DNA from: Telopea speciosissima
Lineage: Eukaryota; Streptophyta; Magnoliopsida; Proteales; Proteaceae
DNA: 64,000 nt
Direction of reading: 5' to 3'
NCBI RefSeq assembly: GCF_018873765.1
Contig: NC_057919.1
Location: 63,502,484-63,566,483 of the forward strand
This document shows positions 1-11,877 of the stretch, piece by piece. The stretch's first letter is position 1, and every line of letters starts with the position of its first letter. The notes beneath the pieces were generated by a model, which made no database searches, was not told where the DNA came from, and was given only the letters and a program-made list of their open reading frames with translations. The translations under genes were made by a program, and so were the position numbers.

Positions 1-2697
1 TTTGTACCCAGTTTCATACTCGCATTCAAATTGTTCGCTCTGATAAAGGGGGGGAGTATATGTATGGGGGGCTTCAACAGTTTTTTACTGATCATGGCAT
101 CATCCATCAAGTTGCCTGTGTTGACACCCCTCAACAGAATGGGGTGGCAGAAAGGAAAAATCGTCATCTGTTGGAAATCACTAGGAGTCTCTTGTTTGGC
201 ATGCATGTTCCTAAGACTTTTTGGTCAGCAGCCCTTCTTACTGCTGCCTTTTTAATCAATCGCATGCCCTCTAAACTTCTTGGCTCCAAATCCCTTATAG
301 ACTTGTTGTCTCCTCAGACTTCTGCTTTCTCTCTTCCTCCTAAGGTGTTTGGATGTGTCTGCTATGTCCATGTCAATAAATGTGCTCGGACCAAGCTTGA
401 CCCCAAAGCACTCAAATGTATTTTTCTTGGATACTCCTCCTCTACCAAGGGGTATAAGTGCTACCATCCTTCTTCCAGAAGGACATTTCTCTCCAAAGAT
501 GTTACCTTCTTTGAATCTATTCCTTTCTTTACTTCTTCTCATCATCCTCTTCAGGGGGAGAATAGTGGAAATGAAGAGGTTGCTTATCCCTTTCTATCCA
601 CCTTTGCCTACTTCTCCGTTTCTGTTTGATATTGGGAAACACAAAGAAGGGGTTGTTGTTGTTGATACTAATACTCATTCAGGTAATGATGCTAGCAATG
701 AAACAGAAGGGGCTGTTGTTGTTGAAAATGGTTTTGGTAATCAGAAAGATTACCACATTACATACAAAAGAGGTGAAGGGTTGCATAATACAGGACAGAA
801 GACCTGCCAAGAGCCCTCTTTGGATCCTCATCCTGAGCTCCACTGACCTCATTCAGGTGATATCCCTTCTCCTCCCTTTGATTTAGACCTTCCGATTGCT
901 GTTAGAAAAGGAAAGAGAGCTTGTACTAACCCTATTTCCCAGTTTGTTTCTTATGATGCTCTCTCTCTCACAAGTCTTGCTTTCACTGTTGCTCTTTCTT
1001 CTGATTCCATTCCCAGGAATCTCACTGAAGCTATGTCTGACCCAAAGTGGAAGCAAGCCATGTCTGAGGAAATGATGGCTCTTGAGAAGAATGATACTTG
1101 GAAATTAGTAGATCTTCCCAGGGGAAGAGTCTCAATCGGATGCATGTGGGTTTATACAATCAAGTATAGGTCTGATGGTGCAGTTGAGAGGTACAAAGCA
1201 AGATTGGTAGCCAAAGGTTATAGTCAAGTATATGGGATTGATTATCAGGAGACATTTGCTTCTGTAGCTAAACACAATTCTATTCGGGTTCTTTTATCAT
1301 TGGCAGCCAATAGGGATTGGCCCCTATTCCAGTTGGATGTGAAGAATGCGTTCCTCCATGGTGACTTAGAGGAAGAAGTATACATGCAGCCTCCTCCTGG
1401 CTTCAAGTTCCCTTTAGCTGAAGGCAAGGTGTGTCTCCTCAAGAAGGCTTTATATGGTCTCAAACAATCTCCAAAAGTATGGTTTGAGAGGTTCAGGCAG
1501 ACTATTCTGAAGAATGGATACTCTCAAAGTCAAGCTGACCATACCTTATTTACTCGGAGTAGTAATGGTACCATTACAGCCCTTATAGTCTATGTTGATG
1601 ACATTATTGTGATTGGTAATGACAGTGTTGAGTTAGCTAGACTGAAGTCCTACTTGGCTCAACAGTTTGAGATTAAAGATTTGGGTCCCTTGAGGTATTT
1701 TTTGGGAATTGAAGTGTCACGGTCCAAGAAAGGCATCAACATATGTCAAAGGAAGTTTGTTCTTGACTTGTTAAACCAGCAAGCTCTCCTATTGAGCAAA
1801 ATCACAAACTAGGAGAAGATTGTGGTCCCCCTCTTGTTGCTGCAGGGAAGTATCAGAGATTAGTGGGGAAACTCATCTACCTATCTATGACTCGCCCAGA
1901 TATTTCTTATGCAGTGGGAGTTGTGAGTCAGTTTATACATGCCCCCAAGAATGGGCACTTGGATGCTGTATACCGTATACTTAGATGCTTGAAGTCCTCC
2001 CCAGGTAATGGACTATTGTATGCCAGGCATGATCACCTGAGGATAGAGGGCTTTACAGATGCTGATTGGGTTGGATCCATCTCAGACAGAAGATCTACTT
2101 CTGGTTATTGCACATTTGTTGGTGGTAATTTGGTTACATGGAGAAGCAAGAAACAACCTGTTGTGGCTAGATCCAGTGCAGAGGCAGAATTTAGGGCAAG
2201 GACACATGGAGTTTGTGAACTTATATGGTTGAAGCGATTAGTTCAAGAGTTAGGGTTTGCTGCAAATGATCCTATGTGGCTCTATTGTGACAACAAGGCA
2301 GTTATAAGCATTGCTCACAATCCGGTACAACACGATAGAACTAAGCACATCGAAGTGGACCGGCATTTCATCAAGGAGAAAATAGACTCTGGCTGTATTT
2401 GCACTCCTTTTGTGAAGACAGGTGATCAATTGGCGGACATCTTTACCAAAGGACTTTTTTCTCTCCAGTTTGGTACCCTATTATGCAAGCTGGGAATGCA
2501 TGATATTTATTCTCCAGCTTGAGGGGGAGTGTTAGAGTTTATATATTGTAAGGGTATTTTAGGGACTAGTTAGTTTACTAGTTGCCTTATGTTGTAATTC
2601 TCCTTTTTCCCTTTTGCCTCTCTAGGGAAGAGTATGTAATTTGTTCTATTCTCATTAGTGAAGTAATATAGGTGTGTGAGAGACATTCTCTCTAACA
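1..2697 (+). mobile_element. Ty1/copia LTR retrotransposon, 3' part (integrase to 3' LTR)
   Basis: The window opens inside the element. Read in order on the plus strand are the end of the integrase (60-629, with the copia-typical GVAERKNRHLLE), the reverse transcriptase (1033-1812, with YVDDI) and the RNase H region (1863-2522, with the tail motif DQLADIFTKG). A purine-rich tract at 2521-2529 precedes the 3' LTR. The 5' LTR, gag and protease lie outside the window. The element is a fossil: the coding region is spread over several frames, with roughly three or more breaks. It lies upstream of, and on the same strand as, the PP4R2 exons, so it probably sits in an intron or the 5' region of that gene; this is inference. 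Confidence 0.93.
2530..2697 (+). repeat. 3' LTR of the left-edge copia element
   Basis: It starts TGTTAGAG directly after the purine tract GAGGGGGAG and ends CTCTAACA, an 8-bp perfect terminal inverted repeat of the TG...CA type. The length of 168 bp is short but normal for some copia lineages. The other LTR is outside the window, so the right boundary rests on the inverted repeat alone. Confidence 0.75.
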
Positions 2698-3437
2698 CAC
2701 AACTTTCCCACCGAATTCTCTTTCTCTCCAGTTCTTCATCTTCTCTTCTTCTTCTATTTTCTTCTTCTTTCTTACCTTACATCCATTACCTAAATCTCAA
2801 CTGTTAGATTGATCCACTTTGGTCAATTACCAAACTGTTTCCATTGGGTATCCTTTGGTTTGTCAACCACCTGTTGGGTTTTAAAAAGTATTGTTATATT
2901 TTTCTCCTTCACTCTAACTAGATTATGGAATGTAAAATGCATTCCCTTTATTGGTTTATAGTAATTTCAACATTCTTCTATCCTTCGATGCAACATGTTG
3001 ACTGGTCATATATTTGTTAGTTCTTTCAAATAACAATTATCATGGTTTTAAAACTCATTATTGATTGTCCACACTGCCAGATGGGATTGGTATCGGACAA
3101 GGACGATCTGAACTAGGACAGTGCAGGATTGTTGATCCTTATTTTTTCCTATTTGGATGGGTGGGTCCTTGGTCTAGACTGTCCAGTTCAGGAAGATCTT
3201 GATCGGTATTACTCACTACAATACTGAATTCTGGATCCTTGGCTGTTAAAGCACTATCTTTGACTCTATTATTCATGTAGTTTGTAGGTAACATCCAATT
3301 CCTCACTATATCTGCATTTCTCCTTCTAAGTTCAAAGCTAGATGCTTTCCTGTCCAAGTTTAGAAAATTTTATGTTAGAAGTACTTGTGTCAGAAAATTT
3401 GATGTTAGAAGTACTTATGTTGCTTATTGCACCTTAG
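2698..3437. other. Non-coding stretch between the copia LTR and the first visible PP4R2 exon
   Basis: I see no coding exon here. I looked for the PP4R2 exon that should end in the first two bases of the Trp codon before HDWYSLKS and did not find it, so the stretch is probably intron. From about 3044 it contains a sequence starting CATGGTTTTAAAACTCA, which resembles the ends of other dispersed repeats in this window. Confidence 0.5.
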
Positions 3438-6400
3438 GCATGACTGGTACTCATTGAAGAGTGTGCTATCTTTTCAGCTGAAGCAGGTATGGGCAGGTCT
3501 GCCAGCCTGTTAGTTTCCAGCTTCCACTGATGAACTTGGATGTTCTTTTATTGTTGAATTGTATTTTAAGTCTTTAGTCAGAATGGATTGTCTTAATTCT
3601 TTGTTTCATTGACTATGCGAAGGTCTTATCTGAGTATCCAGAAGCAAAGATGGCCAATGATCAACAGAGTTCCTTGTTGGGAGAAACACATGCAGAGTTG
3701 GTAAAAAGGTTGGATGGAGGTATTTTTCGAAATTTCATCTTTTACCATTTCTGGTAATGCGTTTGATTTACTTTATTTTATTGCATTCTGGAATATAAAT
3801 ATAATGGTAAAAAGGGTAATTCATAGTGGGAGAGCCTTGCGCAATGGTTAAGTTGCGCTATTGCAACCATCAGGTTGCGGGTTCGAAACATGGAAACAGC
3901 CTCTCCGCAAAACTGCAAAGCGGGGGTAAGGCTGTGTTCATTTCCCCTCCCAGACCCTGCAGTGGCGGGAGCCTCATGCACTGGGATGCTCTTTCTTTCT
4001 GGTAAAGAAGGTAATTTATCTATAGCAATGCTGTTGTTATTGGGTGATTTAAGATATTATAGATCCTTTTGACCCAGTAGTTGTTTGTTTACAAATACAT
4101 TACTTATGCTATTACTTTCTTTTTGTGATATCCCAGTCCCTTCTGAACTTTTCTTTAGCTCGTCATGGCATTTCTCGTGGATCTTAGTTTTGACTTGCAC
4201 TCAAATCTATGCAGGATCAGGGGATAAGTAGTTCTTATTGCTTTTGAAAGATGTTCATTTTGCAACAAATAATTTAATTTAAGTAAACTCGGTTTATGAT
4301 CAATCCACTGTCTGCATGTACTTTCTTTTTTACTAATAAGCTTCATATGAATCTCTGCTTTTCCATGGCATAAATTGATATTCTTAGAATATGTGGTGAT
4401 AGGAATAAGTCTTTTTTCCTTTTTGTGTGCGAATCAAATAAAAGTATGTGCTGTGTGTGTGTGTGTGTGCATGCTTTGCATGGATAGAGAATCTGATTTG
4501 AGAAGCTTAGAGAGCAGAGATTCAGAGGTTCACTCAAGAATGATATTTAATGGAAAACATTAAATAATCTTTATTGTGCCTCTTTCAAACTTTTGTTTGA
4601 AGAATATGAAGTTCATTGTACACTATGTTTATTTATGCCCAACAAATAAGAACAAGAAGAAAATGAAGCATAGAAATGTTCCCCAAGAATCTGTCAAGTT
4701 TCAGAATCCAAGTATCCAACATGTCTGACATGGACATGTCATCAACCTAGGAGAGTCCATGTAACAGTAACACTAAAGAGTGTGTGTGTGCGCTCTTATT
4801 CTTCTTTTGTTTCGCAATGAATGATTGCATTATTTTTTTCCTGTTTTGCAGCTCTCCATAGGTTTATAGAAGGTCCTCCATTCACCCTTCAGAGGCTCTG
4901 TGAGGTAATGTATGCTTCATGCATTAAAAAGAAAGAAATGGCTGTAAATTCTTGTTTGCTGTTGGAAATGAAGTGATTGGCTTCATGTCATGAGTATAAT
5001 TTGCGAGTAATGGTACTCAAAAGTGGGAAATAACATTTCTGAGTAATTTCACATGAAATTATAGGATTTGATGCTAGTGTTTTGTATATTACTATATTAG
5101 GGTGGCTTTATGGGTGCATTTCTGTGAAGTATTTATTACTTTGGTCTGTACAATTACCATGTATATTAACTGATATTTGATTTTTTCGTTTTTCTTTTTA
5201 CCTGGGCATTGAGCAGATTCTCCTTGCTGCATGGAGCATATATCCGAACCTGTCAAAGCTTGCTCTTGCTTTAGAAAAGGTTAGTTGCATGATTACTATA
5301 AATTGATTTGGTTAAGAGCCCTTGGACCTTATCTTTTGTCTAATGATTATTTTCACAACTCTATTGCACTCAGATATTCTTTTCTATGGCATTAAATGAT
5401 ATGATGGTTAATTAGTTTGTTACTGCAATAGTTTCTAGACAATAACATGGTGATATAAATTAGGTTTGGCAACCAATTAGTTCCTAACCCATCCCCACCG
5501 GGTGCTAAAAGTGAACAGAAAAAGAATAACAGAACGATTTATTCAGGATCGTATTCCTTTTCATTACTTGAAAAACTGTAGCCTTCTTTTTCTTCTATTT
5601 CTTTCTCAGGAGAAGTTTCCTCGGAGAGTTAATATGAATCTCTCTTTCTATTGAATATGATTCTAGCTTCTCAATAGTTCACAATGCTAAGTAGAACATT
5701 TCCTTTATGCCGTACAAATGACTTAGTGTAGCTCACTATAAAAGATTATCCAGATTTATTGAATCTTTTCTGTATTTCTAGTTCAATATCCGCAAAACAT
5801 GTCATTTCAGAAGTTCTTCCCATTGTTGAATTAATCCCTTAGAATAATAGTTCAGCATCAGGGGCCTGCTTTACTGGGATAATCATGTGCCAGCTACGTT
5901 GAGAGTCCTGACATGAACTTTCAATTGATTTGAAGAAAGGATGAGAATCGTCATCATTTGAAAGGGGTCACTGTTGTGGAATGACAAAATAATCCAGGGT
6001 AGGTGTCAATTTTTAATTCCTTGCTGAGGGTTAGTGCTAAAATATTGATTTAATGTATTCACATTTCCGTGCCTTCAACAAAAGCAACTTGTCATGACAC
6101 CTGCAGGAAATACTGTAAATACAAATTAAAAATTGAGGCTTTTCCATTTACACACAAGAATTTGGCATCCTGGAGGCTGAGGATTTCCTGGGCAAGTGAG
6201 CCAGGGTTGGATGCACTTAGCTGTATGTTATGCTCCTCAGGTGCACACACCTTGAGAAACCATGCTGGGAATGTGTGGTGTAGATTCTTGTGGTGCATGG
6301 ACCTTCCCTTGGTAGGTCTCAGCATGCAGTGCAAGTACATTTCCTTTGTCATAGACTGTTTAATTCACGTTATTTCAGCCTCTATGCCTAAAATGATTCT

Positions 6401-6823
6401 CTTGTTGTGAATGTTCATGTTAGCCCCTGTTCTCTCTTTTACTTGCGTGGTTTTGTTAATCTAATTTACTAATGTTGTCCCCACTTGTAGAATTTGTCGG
6501 TGACCTCAACTCTATCCAGGGCCACTGATCCATGCCCATCGATGAAACAAATGCTGAGTGAACCTGCCAATGGGAATCAAGATCCCCAAGGTCTCTCCAA
6601 TCCGATCCAAAATGGGGTTGAAGGTATGGCAGGTGATGGGGATGAAGAAATGGTAGAGGCAGAGGCAGGGGAGGTTGAGGAAGGTAACAAGGACATTAAT
6701 ATGGAGACCACCAGCAAAATAACTGATGGAACACAAGAAACAAGATCTGATGGAAGCACCAATTTTGAGCTTTCTACTGACTCCTCTCCTTCAATTGAAC
6801 AGCGTAACTCTGTTGGCTCATAG
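3438..6823 (+). CDS. PP4R2: Serine/threonine-protein phosphatase 4 regulatory subunit 2 (PP4R2), partial at 5' end
   Basis: Five exons join in frame: 3438-3486, 3623-3719, 4852-4904, 5217-5279 and 6491-6823, giving 197 codons and a TAG stop. Every junction is GT-AG and the phases agree. The product reads HDWYSLKSVLSFQLKQ, then VLSEYPEAK, then IEGPPFTLQRLCE, then SIYPNLSKLALALEK. This is the conserved core of the PPP4R2 family, which in known systems binds and directs the PP4 catalytic subunit in DNA repair and cell-cycle control. The C-terminal exon is acidic and low in complexity (EEMVEAEAGEVEEG), as is usual for the tail of the family. The first exon or exons, with the start codon, are not visible and probably lie left of the copia element. 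The 3' untranslated region probably runs to about 7530. The 3720-4851 intron carries a SINE. Frame and splice sites are read directly; the function comes from the family. Confidence 0.9.
3825..3999 (+). mobile_element. Au-like tRNA-derived SINE in a PP4R2 intron
   Basis: A tRNA-like head carries an A-box-like GCGCAATGGTTAAG and a canonical B box, GGTTCGAAAC. It is followed by the Au-type body (AAACAGCCTCT, GGTAAGGCTG, GGCGGGAGCCTCATGCACTGGG) and a T-rich end. It is flanked by a degenerate 20-bp target duplication at 3805-3824 and 4000-4019, identical at 17 of 20 positions and starting TGGTAAA. It is on the same strand as the gene. Confidence 0.88.
4452..4470. repeat. (TG)n microsatellite
   Basis: A short run of TG dinucleotides in the 3720-4851 intron of PP4R2. 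Confidence 0.8.
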
Positions 6824-7540
6824 ACATACAGCTTTACTTGTCTGGCAATGAACTAGCCAGGTCTATATTTCTTTGATTCGGGCTATTTTAGCCATGTGTG
6901 CTCTGCTACAATAGTAATCTGACAAAAGATATTTGTTCCAAAGAAGGGAAAAACTTGATCATTGGTTCCTCTTTTTTTTTCATCCGAAACATTAAACCAG
7001 TATTGAGATACGCTTCAACTGGTGGGAGAGTTCTTATTTTTTTATTCCCCTCTTCTTCGTATCATCTATGCCAAGGGTCTCTGTTGAAAGGATGGCACAC
7101 TGATCCGGTATTTGCAAAGATTTGGAGCTGCTCTGTTTGTACATTCCATGTTTCTATGACCTTTGCCTTAATCAGCAGTGCATGGAAAAGGTTAGTGAAA
7201 GTTGCTAAATAAGATTCAGGAGGGGTGAACCCCCTACCAGCATTGGAGGAGTTTGTGGGTATATCTTTGGAAGGAAGATGTTTTTTTTATCTAAGCCTAT
7301 CGGCTGTAACGGAACTCCCTGATCTTATCGTTCTCTACGGTCCTATAAAAGAGCTGCCTCCAGCCTTTTTCTTCCTCTGATATACCCTTTTTGCATGTCC
7401 TTGGGTGATGAAGACATGTGGGTGCACTATTACGGGGTGGAGATTGTAATTTTTCATGAATTTCCTATTTATCACTGATGTAACTTTGCTTCTTTCTTTT
7501 TCTCAGAATCGATGAATGAAACAATATTTCAATTCCAATT

Positions 7541-8433
7541 TCTGGTTTTTTTTTCTTCCCCCCCACCCCCCAAAAAATTTCCTTGCCACAATGGTTCAGT
7601 TTCTATTATTATCAATTATACAAGTTAGATCCCAGATGTAGAAATAGAAGTAGGTAGAGCCCCTCTTCTTCATCAAAAGCAATGTGATTGTCGCGGGGGA
7701 AGAGGAGAGATGGTGAGAGGAGGTTGATCAGGTAGGGGACATCAAAAAATTTAACCGGGCGTAAGACATGTTTCTCTTAGTATATGATCTGAAAGGGGTG
7801 CATATGAATTAGATTGACAGGAGGTTTTATACTGTTCCGGTAACCTTTCAGGTGAATGACCGATATGACAATTTGGTGCATGCAGCAAACGTACTACTAT
7901 CTCATCTTTTAGATTATGTTTTGACATTACTGGGTTCAATTTAGTTTATTACGTTGGAGGATTTTGATAATACAATAAACAGCCATATCTGTGTGATTTA
8001 CTAATCGGCCCTTCTTCAAAATTGCTACCAAAATCTCTAGTAGTTCAGCAAGTGTTAGCTCTACAGGTCATGGATAACAATGTAGAATTGGCCATGGGTT
8101 GTTGGGTTATCACTTACCTCCCTCTATCAGGTACTTGGAAACCCCACAATTTAAGCGAGTTGAAGATTAATAACAGATATCAACTCAGGGGGTCCAATCC
8201 TCCCTTTTGAATACAAAATACAGCAGGAAACATCATGAAGCTTAAAACTGATGAACACACACACACAAACAACAAAAAAACAAACAAACACGAAAGCCAA
8301 GTATACTCTCTACCTTACAATAAAAAAATGGCAATCTAGGGATCAGAAAATACTACAAAATTGGGATTTTCTAGTGACTATCCAGCAAAGTATGGACTAG
8401 AAATGACTACAGTAATAGGCAGCAGATTGTCAT
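7541..8433. other. Intergenic space between convergent PP4R2 and FYV7-like genes
   Basis: I see no coding exon. Only short C-rich and A-rich tracts are present (around 7560, and CA/A-rich at 8255-8290). Both neighbouring genes end here, so the space holds their 3' untranslated regions and terminators. None of these can be placed exactly. Confidence 0.5.
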
Positions 8434-10924
8434 CTAATCTGTAGAATCTTGAATACTCTGTAGGAGATTCTCAATCCTGTATTTCATAACAGGCTGACCT
8501 GATCGTGTCTTCTTAAACATCTTCTCTCTCACTACCTTCCTTCGAGCTTCAGCTTGTTCTCTCGCTTCCTTCTTTGCTTGGATGATTGCCTCTCTCTCCA
8601 TCTTTGCTTTCTCATCCTCTTCACGCTTCTTTTCATACAATTCTCCCAAACTATGTGTGCTCTTCTTCTTCTTGTTCTTTTCATTTGTCTTTATATCATC
8701 TCCATCTTTTCTGTTATCCTGTAATAACACCCGAAAACTGTTTGTGGTTACACATCATGTTACAAGAAAAAATCTATTGACAATAATCTTACATATTACA
8801 CTAAGCTGATAGGCAGTAACCACATCAAGTAAAATCATAATCATGATGGTTTATATAAGATCTCCAGTGTTGATAAGACCCACAAAAGTGTTCCATTTGC
8901 CTGGATAATGGCGATTTACTCCATCTTAATGCTTTCCAGCCGACTTAGGTGTTGAAAACAAGAAGTCCAATTCCCTTGATTTAATGGACCCAGCAAGAAC
9001 AATAATCAAAGAGTCTGCTTGAAAGCTAAAAGAAACTTCAAGTACAAACCTCTGGTGATTCTTTGGTTGCAAAAAAATTGTTCCCTGTTTCATTTTGTTG
9101 CCTCAACAATTTCTTGTACTTGCTCACTTGTTTGGCATTTTTATAAACCTCCCTTTGCTTCTCTGAAACATTAAAATTAAGTTCATTAGCCATGAAGATA
9201 GAAACGATAGGAATGGGGGAAGGAAGAGAAAACTACCTAAAAGATGAAGCAGCATTGTAGCTTCGAGCCCTAACAATCAATTAAAACATAAGTTTATTGA
9301 ATTAAGTAAGGTCGATGACTTGCTCATGAGAGAATGAATCATGAAATAACAACGGTGAGAGAGCAGATCACATCTCTCACACCCACCAAAGACCCAAGGT
9401 TTATATCCAATAGCCTGCTTATTCTGTTATTCACACTTTTTCAGGGTTGTTCTTAATTTTCTTCTCTAAAACCACAGGATGTGGAAGCTATGGTATACAA
9501 ATATGCTCACTCTAGTTTTTGGCCACACCCTGGACAAGAGACTGCCTTCTTGTTAAATACTCTTTCTAGATCAGGTAGTAAAACACATTTACAATTTATG
9601 AGTTTCTGACATTATAAAAACTCTTTTTGGATTCTTCATCGTTTTGGTTACTTCTTGATGCAATGACAGTATAAATGGGAGAAAAACGTGCTCCTCATCC
9701 AATTCGGTTGTACTAATTGAATACTACAGAACACAAGCAGCCAAGATACAGAAAATGGAGTAAGCAAATTACATGGGGAAGGAAGCAGGCAGAGTGGACA
9801 AAAAAGGTAGTTGGTTTCCACTGCAATGCACAGAAAAGCCCAAAAAGTTGTACCTCAGCTAAGTTGTGCATCGCATGATCTGCAGACCCGGGGACTAGGA
9901 AGGTTAGGATTCATGCCAGGATCACTAAGTATTTATCAGTAACCTATCTCCTGATTGCTTGTCTTAGGTATTATGTTCCACTTACTTGGTAAGATTACAA
10001 GGTTTCCAGTCATCAAAACTTTTCCTTGATTCAGAAAGTTCCCAGACAGGGGCACCCACAACCCCCTTTTCTCTCCAGGTTATAGATAGTGTCAAGCCAA
10101 GGGATTCCCCCCCTGCCATCTGTTACTCATGGAACTTAACCCTCCATGGCTTTTTAATTCCTCAAAAGCTAGTTAGGCCGATCCAAGAACCTTGCAATGG
10201 TGAGCGTAATTCAACTTGTTCAAGGTTCAGATTGATCCATGTGGAAAGCCAAGAGCGAATAGCCCAAATTGGAAACTTAAATTCATCTGAATCATTTGTA
10301 ATTTACGGGTCATGAAATGGACTGGTTAGCCACCACGCCTCTGTTTCCTTCAATCCCAACTATCAGTTCTAAGCATCAAACCTACACTTCAGTGGCTAAA
10401 CCTGAGATTTGAGTTGGACCCACAAAACAAAACCACAAAATTCTTGCATTCATGTTGCTTTCCTACCCTCCCTCCCAACCAATTTTTTTTTTTTTTTTTT
10501 GGTTGCAGTTGCCACTGATTTTCTACTCACGTAATTGGAACTCCACAAAATTATCGATCGGACGACAAAGGAAATGACAAGCAAACAAACCAATGGATAA
10601 GAAGAATGAAAAGGTAAGATTAAAAAACATTGAAAACCCTTGGGGGTGGGGGGTGAATGAAAACCCTAAAATTTAATAACAAGTAGATGTTAAAATTGAA
10701 GTAGGTCAAGTCTGTTAATGAAGAATAGAAGGCTTACTAATGAGGGAAGGATTGTAGTTTCTGCTCTTAGACTTGGCATTGGCGAAAGTTTCAAGCGGCA
10801 GACCTCCCCCTCCCAATCTCTTCTTCTTCGTAATATTATTCGTATTCTTCTTGAATGTGAATGATGATTTGGAGCCCTTCTCTCCATTCCCTTTGATGTG
10901 ATTTTCGTCTCTTCGCTCTTTCAT
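8434..10924 (-). CDS. FYV7: FYV7-like rRNA-processing protein
   Basis: Three minus-strand exons fit together: 10738-10924 (start codon at 10922-10924), 9050-9162 and 8434-8718. All junctions are GT-AG and the phases match. The product is 194 residues, small and very basic. The N-terminal third is rich in Lys, Arg and Asn. The middle reads KQREVYKNAKQVSKYKKLL. Next comes a charged coiled-coil-like stretch (ELYEKKREEDEKAKMERE). The C-terminus, KTRSGQPVMKYRIENLLQSI, is the conserved end of the FYV7/rRNA_processing family, nucleolar factors for 18S rRNA maturation in yeast. The upstream start region has a short 5' UTR to about 10990. The 1.58-kb intron 9163-10737 shows no recognised element apart from a poly-T tract near 10484-10500. 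The exon structure is secure; the family name rests on the C-terminal motif and overall character. Confidence 0.8.
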
Positions 10925-11139
10925 CTTTGTAGAGAAGAGAAACTTTGTAGAAGAACAGCTTGACCCAGAGAAAAGAGATAACTAAACTAACTTCCTAAAG
11001 TTCAGAAAAAGCTCTCTGATCCTCTACTGAAAGTCCTGCCTGAAATTAGTTTTTAGGGTCTTATGTCGGTCTGGGTTGGACGATCCGAAACGAAACATCA
11101 AAATCGGTTTTTATTTTTAGGTTAAAAATAGACAAGAGT

Positions 11140-11300
11140 TCGGGATTGTAGCACCTGCGCCCAAAAGTCTCTTGCGAAATGACCGCCCTACCCTAATGAC
11201 ATGCAGAAATCTCACCCCTATTAATGCTTCCATGTGCCCTCCATTGGCCCCCATGCTGGTGTAGGAGCCATACTTCCAGACAGAAAACTCTCTCCCTTAT
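11140..11300 (+). repeat. Dispersed repeat, similar to 38184-38290
   Basis: It contains AAATGACCGCCCT, a CATTGG...CATG.TG.TG.AG stretch, then a ...CCAGACAG/CGGACAG...CTCTCCC-like tail. The same order of words recurs at 38184-38290. This is probably a fragment of an uncharacterised transposable element. No ends or target duplication could be fixed. Confidence 0.5.
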
Positions 11301-11471
11301 TTTTAGGGATAAAGAATGCCACCTGGTTGCACAACGAATGCCGCCCATGTGCCCAGACACAAGAGCGTGTGAAATGACCACTGTACCCCTAGTCATTTCT
11401 ATCTTTTCAGGGGGTGTGAGGGTCATTTCGCTAGTGCCGTTCTTTCTCCCGTTTGTGAACAGCCTTTCTGA

Positions 11472-11877
11472 GCTGCCAACATGGGCTATCTGTCTCATCT
11501 CACTTCTCTCCTTCCTTCCCCTTCCCGTATAGACGAATCATTGAAGCACGCTTCGATTGATGTGCTACCTATATGGTTATACCGCTAGCTCAGAGAATCT
11601 CTCCTTTTTAATTTTTGGGTAAGGGTTTACGCATGCCCACTTGAGTAGATAAAATCTCCCATACCACATCAATCATGTTGTCAACATGGGTTATTTGCCT
11701 CCTCCCACCACCTCTCTCTTTCCTTCCCCTATCGATGAATCATCGAAGCATGCTTGGATTAATATGCTACCTATATGTTTAACCGTTAGCTCAAAGAATT
11801 TCTCTTTTTTTATTTTTGGTTAAGAGTTATCCATGCTATTGGTGTGGGCGGAATCTCCCATATGTCACACCAATCAT
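11472..11877 (+). repeat. Tandem duplication, two units of about 200 bp
   Basis: Unit 1 (11472-11676) and unit 2 (11677-11877) share the same order of words: GCTGCCAACATGGG / GTTGTCAACATGGG, GAATCATTGAAGCA / GAATCATCGAAGCA, GTGCTACCTATAT / ATGCTACCTATAT, and AATCTCCCATA. They end in a common CAATCAT. Divergence is visible throughout, so the duplication is not recent. No coding content was found. Confidence 0.7.

Noticed and set aside
3875-4072. A 65-codon open frame on the plus strand
   Set aside because: It lies almost wholly inside the SINE and reflects its sequence, not a gene.
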